DNA from: Cryptomeria japonica
Taxonomy: Eukaryota; Streptophyta; Pinopsida; Cupressales; Cupressaceae
Assembly: GCF_030272615.1 (NCBI RefSeq)
Contig: NC_081409.1
Coordinates: 18,850,260-18,914,259, forward strand
DNA: 64,000 nucleotides
Direction of reading: 5' to 3'
The notes beneath the pieces are model-generated. The model did no database searches. It was not told where the DNA came from and saw nothing but the letters and a program-made list of their open reading frames with translations. How positions within the stretch are numbered: the stretch's first letter is position 1; each line of letters begins with the position of its first letter. This document shows positions 34,239 to 44,900 of this stretch, piece by piece. Made by a program: the position numbers and the translations under genes.

Positions 34239-36077
34239 CTAGGTATAACTGAGAGCTCGCTGACTGAGTGGCACCACCTGCTCATATAAACCTCGCCAAT
34301 ACTCTATCTCAGCCTGTGCTTGCCCAAACTGCCTCATAACATCCCCTGAAGGCCCCGGTGCTCCTACTCCAGCTCGGACTCTCTCCTGCAGCTCCACCAA
34401 TCTCTTCACTGCAGTATCTCTCTCCCGCAGTACCACCGTCAGCTCTGACTCACGTGCAAATAGCTGCACATCCCTAGCTGCTAACTCCTCCTCTAATCTC
34501 TCTATCTGGGTCTGCAAATAACCTATCATATGCTCCCACAGATCCCCAATAGCTCCCTCTCCCATGTCAATCGTTGCCGCACCTGTGTCACCCCCTCCAC
34601 TAGGTCCCTCCCCTGCACCACCCTCCCCTGTACCTGTATCCATCGGGATCTCTCTCTCCATCCCCCTCCCACTCAGCTGCACTCCTCCCTGCATCAAAGG
34701 TCCCTGTGATATCTGAAGAGGTAGTCCACCTCTCCCTCTCCGCTGCCTCGGCATCCCCAAACCTCCTCCACCTCCTCCTCCATCTCCTCCTCCCCCACCC
34801 CCTCCGCCCCCTACATCTCCTCCGCCACCTCCATCTCCACCTCCTCCTCCTCCTCCTCCTCCTCCTCGACCTCCTACTCTCCGTCCTTGTCCCCGTCCCC
34901 TCTCATCCTCAAAGGCTGGGATCGGCTCTGCCGGGTTTGATATCCGTAGGATCAGGTGCGCCGCCCGATATTGTGTATACTCCGCTGTCACCCCTGCATC
35001 AACGACCCTCGGTCGTAAGTCCCATGGCCTCGCCTGCAGTGTCCGAAACTCTGCTAGTGCCTGATCATACGGTAGCACTGGACCCCATGCATACCGCTCC
35101 CGAATCACCTGTGCATACTCCCCTGATCCGCTAGGCAGTCCCTGCTGCCGCCCAAACTGCCTCATCACCCGTCCTGGCACCTGTCTCTCCACATGATAAG
35201 CGGTCCTCCCAATGAGGAATCGGGTCATGAAGCAATACGGTAGTGCCTCTGCATCATCCTCCCATGGCTCACACTCCAAGTATGGCCGCCAGATCACTGC
35301 ATCCAGGTCATCCAATGCCCGTCGCCACCACTCTAACTTCCCCAAGTGGGGCTGACTCATCATGCCACTGTACATAAACATGTATGGCTGGTCCACAGCT
35401 CAGAATCTGAGACTCACTGGTCGAGTCACTGGTAAGTGCTCCCATGCCCACACATGCATCAATGTCATGCCCACTGCTAAAGAACCCCGCCCTCTGTACA
35501 CTACCTCATGTAGCTCCTGATACATGTGCGCTAGCACGCACGACCCCCATGCAAATCGGGTCCCCTCAGTCATCATCATCTCTATCACCTGTCCCCATCC
35601 CACCGCCAATCCATGTGACCGTCTGTCTGGACACAGAAGTCCTCCCACGATCCCTGACAACACTGCTGGAAGGGGCTCATATAGTGCCGCTATATCCTCC
35701 CATGCGATCGAGCCATCATCAATATATACATCCTCCTCAAAAATCCTCTGACAAGACACCATCCCCCAGGATCTATCATATGTCACTAGCTCCCCCCGAA
35801 TCGGAATCCGAAGGATACGCCACACGTCCTCTAAGGTCACCGTCATCTCTCCCTGAGCTAGATGGAACGTGCACGTCTCACTATGCCATCGCTCTGCCAA
35901 TGTTGTGATCAGACCGTGATTCATCCGAATCACGGGCATATGCATCACCTCGTAGAGGCCAGTAGCTGCAATACAGTCTATCTCTATCTGTGTCAACCGA
36001 TCTCGCAATCCCTGTGTCGCGGGGTGGCGCTTGCGTAATTGCAACACGCGCAGATCCTCCTGCACATAGACATTCAT
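34239..36077 (-). pseudogene. Antisense plant mobile domain (PMD) ORF inside Tat element
   Basis: ATG at 36077 (minus), frame open to 34239 with a single in-frame TGA at 35400-35402. The N-terminal ~330 residues match the plant mobile domain pattern: LTQIEIDCIAATGLYEV, LITTLAERWHSETCTFHL, EMTVTLEDVWRILRIPI, then DRSWGM, and LPYCFMTRFLIGR later. A poly-Gly stretch encoded by CTC/CCT-type repeats follows (about 34760-34875). The end is a leucine-zipper-like coiled coil (TQIERLEEELAARDVQLF). PMD proteins (MAIN/MAIL family) act in plant gene silencing and development, and PMD copies occur in transposons. Here the ORF opposes gag-pol, as antisense ORFs do in some Tat elements. Alternatively the protein may begin upstream through splicing. 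Confidence 0.85.
34760..34875. repeat. Trinucleotide-rich tract encoding poly-Gly (minus)
   Basis: Imperfect CTC/CCT/CCA triplets. On the minus strand they read GGA/GGG/GGT glycine codons with occasional Asp. Leu- or Pro-rich plus-strand ORFs here are shadows. Confidence 0.85.
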
Positions 36078-36339
36078 CAATCACCATCAGTTGTTTTGTT
36101 ATCAAACTTTCTTAAGTTTAAACCTAGACTATCATCAGATACTTTGATCAAGTATCTTCGGGTCTCAACAGGTAAGCAATCATGGCCGCCTAGACTTCAA
36201 CAGGCATTTATTCTAACAAATGACCTAAGTCTCATCGGGCTGCTATGGTTCAAAACAAACTCCCACTTCACCTCGCCATCCATCAATCGTTAGGCATCAG
36301 GAGATTTATTTTGTCCGACACTGGGGCATCTTGTTATCT

Positions 36340-36620
36340 TAAGGCAAAAGTGCTAAAACAACATCAATAGCGCTACAACAACATCAAAAGCACTCAAAAA
36401 GCTCTACAATAGCGCTACAAAAACAAAAGCGCTCAATCCCCTATACAGTAGCGCTATTAAGGGTCAATAGCGCTCAATTAACCCTACGATAGCCCTGATT
36501 TGTCAAAAGCGCTCAAACTTGTATACAATAGCGCTAATGCATGCAAAAGCGCTCAAACTAGCCTCCAATAGCGCTATTGCGGTACAATAGCGCTAATTCA
36601 TGGAGCAAAAGCGCTAAAAC
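36340..36620 (-). repeat. AGCGCT motif cluster, 3' copy (inverted relative to 5' copy)
   Basis: About 15 units of CAA(T/A)AGCGCT(A/C) on plus, that is (T/G)AGCGCT(A/T)TTG on minus. Eleven cores are exact and about four are near misses. CAAT and CAAA forms tend to alternate. It lies between the PMD ORF start and a minus-strand TATA-like box, so it would be in the leader or first intron of an antisense transcript. Confidence 0.9.
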
Positions 36621-36882
36621 CATTATTCCAGCACCTTTGCTCCGACTTGACTTTGACTCAGCTAAAAACATATTAAAAATGCCTGAAAAGTGAGTTTTCA
36701 AATTTGCGTACCACTGGTCCGTAGTCGGCTGGGCGCTGGAACCGTCGGACTCGCTCGAATCGGTGCTCGGTGATCGAAAACGGCATCGTCGCTCTTCCTT
36801 GCTCCTCCAAATGTCACTATCAGAGCTCTCATTTTCAACTGGTCACGGTCACAAATGATCCTATTTTCACCCCTTTCACCCC

Positions 36883-36889
36883 ATTTATA
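36883..36889 (-). promoter_or_regulatory. Candidate minus-strand TATA box for PMD transcript
   Basis: Minus strand reads TATAAAT in a GC-rich island (36700-36990) unlike the AT-rich flanks. A transcript from here would cross the 3' AGCGCT cluster and then the PMD ORF. The position is suggestive only. A splice from near 36712 (a GTACGC donor) to near 36065 (a TGTGCAG acceptor) is conceivable. Confidence 0.35.
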
Positions 36890-37180
36890 CCCCCCCGCCG
36901 TCACCGTAACTTCGCCCCGCTCATCGCCGTGGTCCCCGTGAACTTCCCGAGCCCCCCATTTCTCCATGTTTCCCCCAATTTCTTCTATTTTCCACCAGTA
37001 TACCTAACTTCTTCTTTTCTGCCACCCTACTAATTTTCATTATTTTTCAAAAGATCGCCCGATTTTTCGAAATTTTTCGGCCCATCTCTCGAGGGGGCAT
37101 ACCACCCATTAAATTTACATTTTATGGGGCATTTCTTCACACCAGTTTTTCTTTGAAACGATGTGATAAACTGCACCATC

Positions 37181-37195
37181 TCAAAGAGGGGCAAA
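37181..37195 (+). other. Polypurine tract of Tat element
   Basis: The purine-rich tcaaagaggggcaaa immediately precedes the 3' LTR, at the standard place for plus-strand DNA priming. Confidence 0.75.
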
Positions 37196-38575
37196 TGTAG
37201 TCACATAAATCTGTCCATTTTAATTAAATGAATATTTCGTATTTATTTGATTAAAAATCCACTAGCCATCAATTAATTAAATAAATATTTAATTAATTCA
37301 TCCCCAAACATTCTTCTATTAATTAAATAAATTACTCAATTTATTTTAATTAATTCATTAAATCAAATTTCAATTAATTAAATAAATAAAATCAATTTAT
37401 TTAATTAAAATCCCCCTTTTCTTCTTTTAAATAAATTAACATTTATTTAAATCATTTAAAAACCCCCCCCACTTGCATTTTCCTACAAATGCAACTTGCA
37501 CACATTTATTGAAATAAATGAATTTTTATTTTAATAAAATCCTATGTTCCCTCACCCACCAAATCCACTTGCAAACCTAATCCCCTTCTAAATTCTTCTA
37601 ACCCCCTTCCTAATTAGTCTAATCCATCCCCTAATTATTGTCACATTCCTAAGCAAAATGGAGTCACTTCTCAAAGACTCCAAAGTCTTTGAAAAGCATT
37701 TAATGCTTTGTGTGTTCAACAAATTAACCCCCAAAGTCTTCCAAGACCACTAATGGCTCTTACATGACCATTTATGGCTCTTACATAACCATTTATGGTT
37801 ATTTCAATCTTGTCTCCCCAAACATTTATTGTTTTGACCATATTCATCCATTTCACATTTGCACAAGAATTTATCCATTGGATAAAAGCTTTATTCTTTG
37901 AATAAAGAGTTTATTCATTCAACCAACCTTGACTCAAAATCCCAAGGTCATATCACGCATTTAATGCTTATTCCCTCTCCTCTCAACCTATCTCACATTG
38001 ACACTTGTCATCCTGGGATTGGGTTGAAAGCCCTCACATGGATTTGAAATCATTCAATCTTGACCTTTGTTGAGATTGCTCAATCTCAACCACCCATTGC
38101 TCCATTTTTCCTATAAATAGAGCCCATTCCTTCATACACCAGATCCTGAAAACTTGTATGCATCTAAGCTATAGACATTTTAGAGAGCCTTTTTAGCATA
38201 AACAATCTAATCTTTTGTCTTTTGGTTAAAATATATCATTTTAGCATTAGCATTAGCTTTTTATTTCACATTTAGAGCTATATTACAATCTCAATCCTCC
38301 ATAAGCATCCATAGTGCAAAAAGCTGCTGAGAGCTACACTATTTTGGAACTTGGAGAGGAGAGGAACAAGGGAGAAGGAGCTAATCTCATGCTAAGAGAT
38401 AGTTGGAGATGTCTCATTGTCTTTACTTCTTTAGTTAGATTCATTAGCATGTTTTTAGTGTCTCTCTTGGAATGCCTTCATATATTTTAGTTTTTGATTG
38501 ACTAACGCTAATGCTTTGTGTGTTTTGTGTTGTTTGATCTTAAACTAACTATTTGTGCCATTTAGGAGGGCATCA
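37196..38575 (+). repeat. 3' LTR of Tat element
   Basis: Nearly identical to 19779-21160, with about a dozen scattered differences seen by eye, mostly C/T or G/A changes and length changes in homopolymers. The TATA box is at 38112-38120. It is followed by target duplication atttc 38576-38580. Confidence 0.96.
38112..38120 (+). promoter_or_regulatory. 3' LTR TATA box facing GULLO-like gene
   Basis: Same TATAAATAG as in the 5' LTR. A transcript starting near 38145 would read out of the LTR at 38575 and reach the GULLO-like ATG at 39153. Confidence 0.6.
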
Positions 38576-39043
38576 ATTTCTATTTAAGATTTGCATAAAA
38601 CTCAAAATTTTTATAAAGTTAAGATGGATGATATTTAGAATGTTTAAATATATAAAAAATTAGCGGTGCAAATGCCGCATGTTGTATATGGGATGTCTTT
38701 AGGTCTATACAAGATAAGGTTTTATAATTAATTTATGCCCACATGTTGCATATGGGATGTATTTACAGAGCAGTAATAAATTTGGCCCCGTACTACATAG
38801 CAATCTGGTTCATCTTTAATATGGCAGGACAGAGGATTCTCAACGAGAAAGTGTATAAAATCATAGGTGAATACCATATTTAGTGCATTGATATAATGCG
38901 AGTACCATTTTTCTTGCAATGATGTAATTTTCTTGCATGAGATCAGAGTAAATTAATTATATGTGGGCACAAGCCAACCTACATAGAGTGTCCATGATAA
39001 ATATCTAATCTAACTTGTCTCTCGAATTTACTATGTATGTGTC

Positions 39044-39050
39044 TATAAAT
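39044..39050 (+). promoter_or_regulatory. Candidate TATA box of GULLO-like gene
   Basis: TATAAAT lies 103 bp before the ATG, which would leave a leader of about 75 nt. It stands alone in the 38581-39152 upstream region. A ~29-bp motif is duplicated farther up (38673-38701 and 38735-38764). Confidence 0.55.
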
Positions 39051-39152
39051 TGGATGGATACGTGAGCCTCTAATTTGCAGCCAGTTTTGTGTGTGTGTTT
39101 CTGTGTCATAGTTTCAAATCAAAACCACCTACGAGTCTTCTTTTAACTTATC

Positions 39153-39836
39153 ATGGATTTTTATATACCAAGAGATATCTTTTGGGTTATGATAGTTTTA
39201 TGCTATGTTATGAGGGTAAGGAATGTAGGATGTAGCCCACCTGGTTCAGTAGTTGAGTGTTCCAGTGGGTTGAGCAACTGCACTGTTACAAATGGGTATG
39301 GTGTTTTTCCTGATAGAACAATCTGCAAGGCAGCACAAGTTGTTTATCCTTCAACAGAAGATGAGCTGTTGAGATCTGTTGCAATGGGTGTTGAGAAGAA
39401 GCAGAAGATGAGGGTGGTAACAAGGTATTCTCACAGTATTCCTAAGCTTGTTTGCCCTGGAGGAGACTTTGGTTTGGTCATTAGTAGCAGAGATTTAGAT
39501 CATGTTGTTTCTGTTGACACTTCTGCCATGAGAATGAGTGTTGAGAGTGGGCTGCCACTGAGAAAACTTGTGGATGAAGCTGCCAAAGCAGGCCTTGCTT
39601 TGCCACATTGTCCATTTTGGGAGGGTGTGACAATTGGGGGCATATTAGGCACTGGGAGTCATGGCAGCTCTCTGTTTGGGAAAGGCAGTGCAGTTCATGA
39701 ATATGTTGTGGGAATGAGAATGATAGTTCCTGCTTCCAAAGAAGAAGGATATGCTAAAGTCATCCTGCTTGCAGAGGATGATGAGGATCTCAATGCTGCT
39801 AAAGTTTCTCTTGGGGTTCTCGGTGTCATATCTCAG
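39153..39836 (+). pseudogene. GULLO-like: GULLO-like exon 1
   Basis: 228 codons, intact. Residues 1-26 form a signal peptide (WVMIVLCYVM core). Cys-rich segment at 27-60. The FAD-binding domain has RVVTRYSHSIPKL at about 87-99 and GGILGTGSHGSSLFGKGSA at about 162-180. The exon ends CAG, then GTGAAT. Residues LGVLGVISQ at the end continue directly with VTLQLQPLFKR of exon 2, which supports the splice. Confidence 0.9.
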
Positions 39837-40106
39837 GTGAATAGCTTTTCCTAATAGAAAATCCAAGTAAATCAAATTTGAAAGAAAAAGCTCCGTGGAG
39901 GACTTTTATTGGGACACAAATCAATCTAGGAGAATTTATTAACTCTTAGTCAGCAACTACAACGTATTTCAATATTCTAGTGCTTCTTGCTTCTGTTTTT
40001 AAACTATTATTTTCATCAAATAAACTTAATTGGATTTTAAAGGTTTAGCGTAGAATGTCTTATATTTTAAAAAATCTAGTCTTATGTATCTTCTCCAGTA
40101 TCATAT

Positions 40107-41850
40107 TGTTGCTTTTTGATACTTTTGTCCTCGATGACAAGAAAATAAAAAAGGGGAAGTTGGTGTTGTTTAAGTTTCATACTTTGAGGCAAGTATATTA
40201 AGCATGTGGTTATATATTTAAAAAGTCTTTCTCATGGGCCAGTCTAGTGACACAGACACATTGATTTTTGCTGACGTGTTATATGCTTAAAACATCTTAC
40301 TCTCGAGCCAGGCTGGTGACACGGATACAGTGAATAACACTGACTTGGCATTTATTGAATGGCATCTTTGATTTATATTATGTTTAATCTGTCTACGGAC
40401 TAATGGCATATTCCTCAGAATACACTTTGTGACCGACAGATTAAAAGTTTTTCGAAAGACGTTTTGTGTTTCATTTTGTTTTTGAACAAGTTTGAAGTCC
40501 GTCTCAAACCCTAAAACGCCATGAGAGATGCAGCTGCCGTTGTAGCTAAGGAGCTCGAGTCAGTTTGTTCGGTTGAAAAGAATGATGCAAAAGTGGTCTT
40601 AACCGTGAGCTTAATGGATTTCTGGTTAGTTTGTTTTCAGTTATCAATAAGGTTGCATTTCACAGGTATTATTCTTGTTCATATGTTTAAAAGATTCAGA
40701 TTTTTCGAATCAGGTTTTTCAGTTATGCAAAATGGAAATAAGGAAACAGACCTTGCTTTATTTTTATTTTGGGAAATCAAGCATCTTTAGATTATCTCTC
40801 AGTTTTCTCTTTCGGTTGCACAGTTAAACGGTTATTTGTTTTTCAGTTTGCAATACTCGTAAGATTTCGGTAACCCTATACGAGGGTTATTCTGGAAGAC
40901 GTTGTGTTTTTGGGGGAATAAAACAGTTTAAATACAGAACAGTAGATATGAAAAGTGAGGAGTGTGAATAAAGTGAAAGACAAAGCATTTGTTGAAAAAA
41001 AAAAAAATGCTGTAGATTATCAGTGATTTTAGATAGTCGAGGGTTTTGAGAATCAATACTCTGTTTTGTTGCAGAGTACATAAGGCTATAATGTTTGAGA
41101 TTATTCTGTTCAGAGATTGAATTTTTCTCTCTGATAGTGTTGAATTTCTTTAAAAATATGTTATTATGATTCAAAGCCTTGAAGAACATTGTTGCAAAAA
41201 TCTTTTAGAAAGAATCATTTGTACAGATTGGTAAAATATTCTCGCTCCAATCACTGATGGTTTTGTGACTGCAAGATTTAAGTGCATGCATAAAATTACC
41301 AGTGGCTGTAGCTCGAGTTGAAATGTTTATTGGATAAGAAGAGGGGTTGGTGCTCCTTGAGGCCTTGTGGTTTCTAAAACTTGTGAACTGAGTTGGTGCT
41401 CTTTGAAATAATATAAGGGATCTTACCGAGTGGTTTTTCTACCCCAAGAGGGTTTTCCACTCATGAAAACTATGGTGTTATGTGCATTGTCTTGTCTCAT
41501 TTTGTCTTACTGGTTTATGCTCTGATACGTCATATCTTTAGCCCTTTTCATTTCATACTTTGTTTTGTTGAATTCATGTAATGCAATCTTTGAAATACTC
41601 ATTTAGATGTTTCATGTTTTTGTAAAAGATTCAATATCATTTTATTTTCTGAAAAGTCTGAATCAAGTTTTTTTCAGGTGGTTCTATTGTATATTTCATG
41701 CTTCAATAAAAGTATTACATCAAGGTGTTAAGTCTCAGTCATCTGTGCTTATTGTTAATCAAAATTGTCAAGTTCATAAAAGAAGTTCTTGTTAAAATTT
41801 TTACACTCTGATTCACCCCCCCCCCTCTCAGAGTGTTTCCACTTCCAACA
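40107..41850 (+). repeat. 5' LTR of Copia-1
   Basis: Starts TGTTGCTTTTTGATAC and ends with a C10+ run followed by GTTTCCACTTCCAACA. It contains an ATG ORF of 89 codons at 40521-40790 just after AAACCCTAAAACGCC. The same ORF in the other LTR differs by mostly replacement changes, which argues against constraint. Confidence 0.95.
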
Positions 41851-41852
41851 AG

Positions 41853-41864
41853 TGGTATCAGAGC
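41853..41864 (+). other. Copia-1 primer-binding site (initiator tRNA-Met)
   Basis: TGGTATCAGAGC two bases after the LTR, the standard plant Copia primer site. Confidence 0.95.
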
Positions 41865-41927
41865 ATAGGGTCCCTCATATAGGTCTGTCCTAGGGATTGT
41901 TCCTAGTCATTTGGAAGTTTTTTTTAA

Positions 41928-44900
41928 TGGCTCATTCTCAAGAAGGTGCATCTTTATCAAGAGCTCCTCTTTTTGATGGTACAGATTATGTGTTCTGGAA
42001 GATCAGAATGGAAACATAATTGATCTCAGTTGATGTAAATGTGTGGAACATTGTTACTACAAAATATGTTGTTCCTACGTCTATTCCTTCAGATCCTGAT
42101 GCTAAAACTCAATATGAGTTAAATGCTAGAGCTAAGCATGCTCTGTTATGTGGTCTCACCAAGGATGTGTTTGTTAAAGTTATGCATTGTGCATCTGCTA
42201 ATGAAATATGGAGTAAGCTAGAAACCATTTATCAAGGTGATGCAAAGGTCAATTAATCTAAAATTCTCACACTCAAGAATCAGTTTGAGTCATTGAGAAT
42301 GAAAGAAGATGAGACTATTGCAAACTATTTTCTTAAAATTGATGAAGTTGTGAATTCAAGAAGAGGTCTTGGTGAAAATGTTGATGAAAAAGATGTTGTC
42401 AGAAAAGTTATTAGAAAATTACTTCCTAAATATGAAACTAAGGTGTCCACTTTAGAAGAAAAGAAAAGTTTTTCTACTATGTCTCTTGACAGCCTTCAAA
42501 GCATTCTTACAGCTTATGAAATGAGAATTGGTAGTAATTCATCTAATTCTAAAGAAACTGCTTTTAAGGTAGAAAAGAAAGAGGAACCAGATAGTGAATC
42601 TGAACTTTCAGATGCTATAGAAGCCCTGCTAGTAAGAAAGTTAAAAAAGAAATATAAGGGAAAACTACCCTTCAAATGCTTTAATTGCGGTAAAGCCGGA
42701 CACTTTGCTGCTAAATGTCCCTTGAGTGATCAAAACAGAGAAGAAGAAAAACCAGAAAAAGTTTTTAAAAAGAAAAAATGGAATCCTAAAAAGAAATTCA
42801 ATCCATTTCAGGAAAAGAAGAGTCTTTTTATAAAAGAGGATTCTGAAAATGATTCAGATGACTCACCTTGTGAAGGTGATGAAACTTTGTTTATGGCTGA
42901 AATAGAAACTTCGATGAACATATCAGAAGATAATTTTGATGACTTAGAACAAGGTGAAATTGATCTTGAAGGAGAATTGCTTTGTGCTCTTAAGGAAATC
43001 AAAAGACTAAAGAAGCTTGTAGTTTCTCATGAAAGTGAAATTCAAATTTTGCAAATTGAATTGAAAGATTCAAAGCAAACAGTTGAAGATTTAAAAGTTT
43101 TACTTGCTGATAGTGAATTGAAAGTTAATACTTTGGAACAACAAACTAATTCTTTGCATAAGCGGATTGAGCAGTATGAAAGTACCTTGCATTTAAATGA
43201 AATTTTAAACAAACAAAAACTATGCAAGAATATGACAAGTGTAGGCTTTGAAAGTGCTAAATCAGCAAAATAGATTACTAAACCTTCAAATAGAAATCAA
43301 TTTCAGGCTTATAACAGAATGACACCTTTTAAGCTTGGATTCTTTCATGGTTACTGTTTTTACTGCAACAAGTTTGGGCATAAGGTTAACACTTGTAGAT
43401 TTTTACAACATAGAACTTCTATGATTGGATACAATCAAACCTATGGCTTTCCAAACACTGTGAAGTGCATTAAGTGTAACACCTTTGGACATACTTCTTC
43501 TCAATGCAAATCAAAGGCAAATATTCATAAGGTATGGAAACCAAAGTTTGTCCCTAGTGTTGAACAGTCTATGATAGTGCAATCTACATTCTTTTCAAGT
43601 AAGAAGTCACTGTGGGTGTTGGACAGTGGTTGTTCACATCATATGACAGGAGACAAAAATAAATTTATTCATTTTGAAGACTTTGATGGAGGTTTTGTAA
43701 GATTTGGTGATAATTCAGGAGCTTTCGTCAGAGGTAAGGGTACATTATTATTGAATGATGATACTCCAATACATGATGTGTATTTTGTTGAAGGATTGAA
43801 ACACAACCTACTTAGTGTTAGTCAGATTTGTGATAGTGGTTATAATGTGTCCTTCACTTCTCATGGTTGTACTATAAAAACTAAGTCTGGTAAAATTGTA
43901 GCTGCTGGGTTGAGAACAATTGGCAATGTTTACAACCTGCTTGACTCTACAAACTATGAAATCAATGAAGGCATGTGTCTTATGGGTCAAGTTGAGGAAA
44001 ATTGGTTGTAGCACAAACGTTTGGGACATGTGAACTTTGATAATCTGGTTCGAATCAGCAAGAATTAGAATGTTAGAGGTTTACCTATCTTGAGTAAAAT
44101 TGAAAACTCTGTGTGCAAAGAGTGTCTTAAAGGTAAACAAACAAAAACAACTTTTAAGTCTAAAGAACACTCATCTACTAGATCGTTACAACTTGTTCAC
44201 ACAGATTTATGTGGTCCAACCAGGACACAATCCATCAACGGTGAAAAATACTTCATGCTTTTTGTGGATGATTATACAAGAATGATATGGGTTACTTTTC
44301 TCAAACATAAATATGAAGCATTTGTCAGATTTAAAATTTTCAGGAAAATGGTTGAACGTGAAACTGATTTAAAGCTCAAATGTTTAAGATCAGACAAAGG
44401 TGGTGAGTTTACATCACAAGAGTTTATAGATTATTGTGAGAAACATGACATTAAAAGACAATATGCTGCTACCCGAACATCTCAACAGAACAGGGTGGTT
44501 GAAAGAAAAAATAGAACAGTTAAAGAGATGGCTCGCACAATGCTGAATGAAGCAAATCTACCTGACAAATATTGGAAAGAAGTTGTTCACACAGCAGTTT
44601 ACATTTTGAATTGTGTGCAAATCAGGGTAAAATCCACTTTTACTCCTTATGAACTTTGGTATGGTAAAGCTGCATCAATTAAATACTTCAAAATTTTTGG
44701 TTGCAAATGTTATATAAAAAGAGATGAAGAAAATATAGGTAGTTTTGATGCTAAGACTGATGAGGGTATCTTTCTTGGATACTCTACTCATAGCAAAGCT
44801 TATAGATGTTTCAATAATAGATTGAACAAGATTGTTGAAACTATTAATGTAAGATTCGATGAGCAATTTTTTCTAAGTGATGATATGCAGGATGTTGAAG

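Larger units (their letters stand above)
19779..38575 (+). mobile_element. Complete Ty3/Gypsy Tat/Ogre-like LTR retrotransposon (18.8 kb)
   Basis: The termini are TG...CA, with LTRs 19779-21160 and 37196-38575. Target duplication is atttc (19774-19778 and 38576-38580), followed by a tRNA-Trp-type primer site and a polypurine tract. The internal order is leader, small ORF, gag, protease, RT, RNase H, second RNase H and integrase. A 5.9-kb 3' region follows, containing an antisense plant-mobile-domain ORF. Dual RNase H (Gypsy type plus archaeal type), large size, an ORF before gag and antisense ORFs after integrase are known traits of the Tat/Ogre lineage. Hand comparison of the LTRs gives roughly a dozen differences in 1380 bp. 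Confidence 0.95.

Noticed and set aside
34706-35908. Leu/Pro/His-rich plus-strand ORFs
   Set aside because: Shadows of the antisense PMD ORF and its Gly-coding triplet tract.
41811-41826. Poly-C run as a regulatory G-quadruplex
   Set aside because: A single long run near both LTR ends of Copia-1 and not four spaced runs, so it is better treated as a homopolymer.
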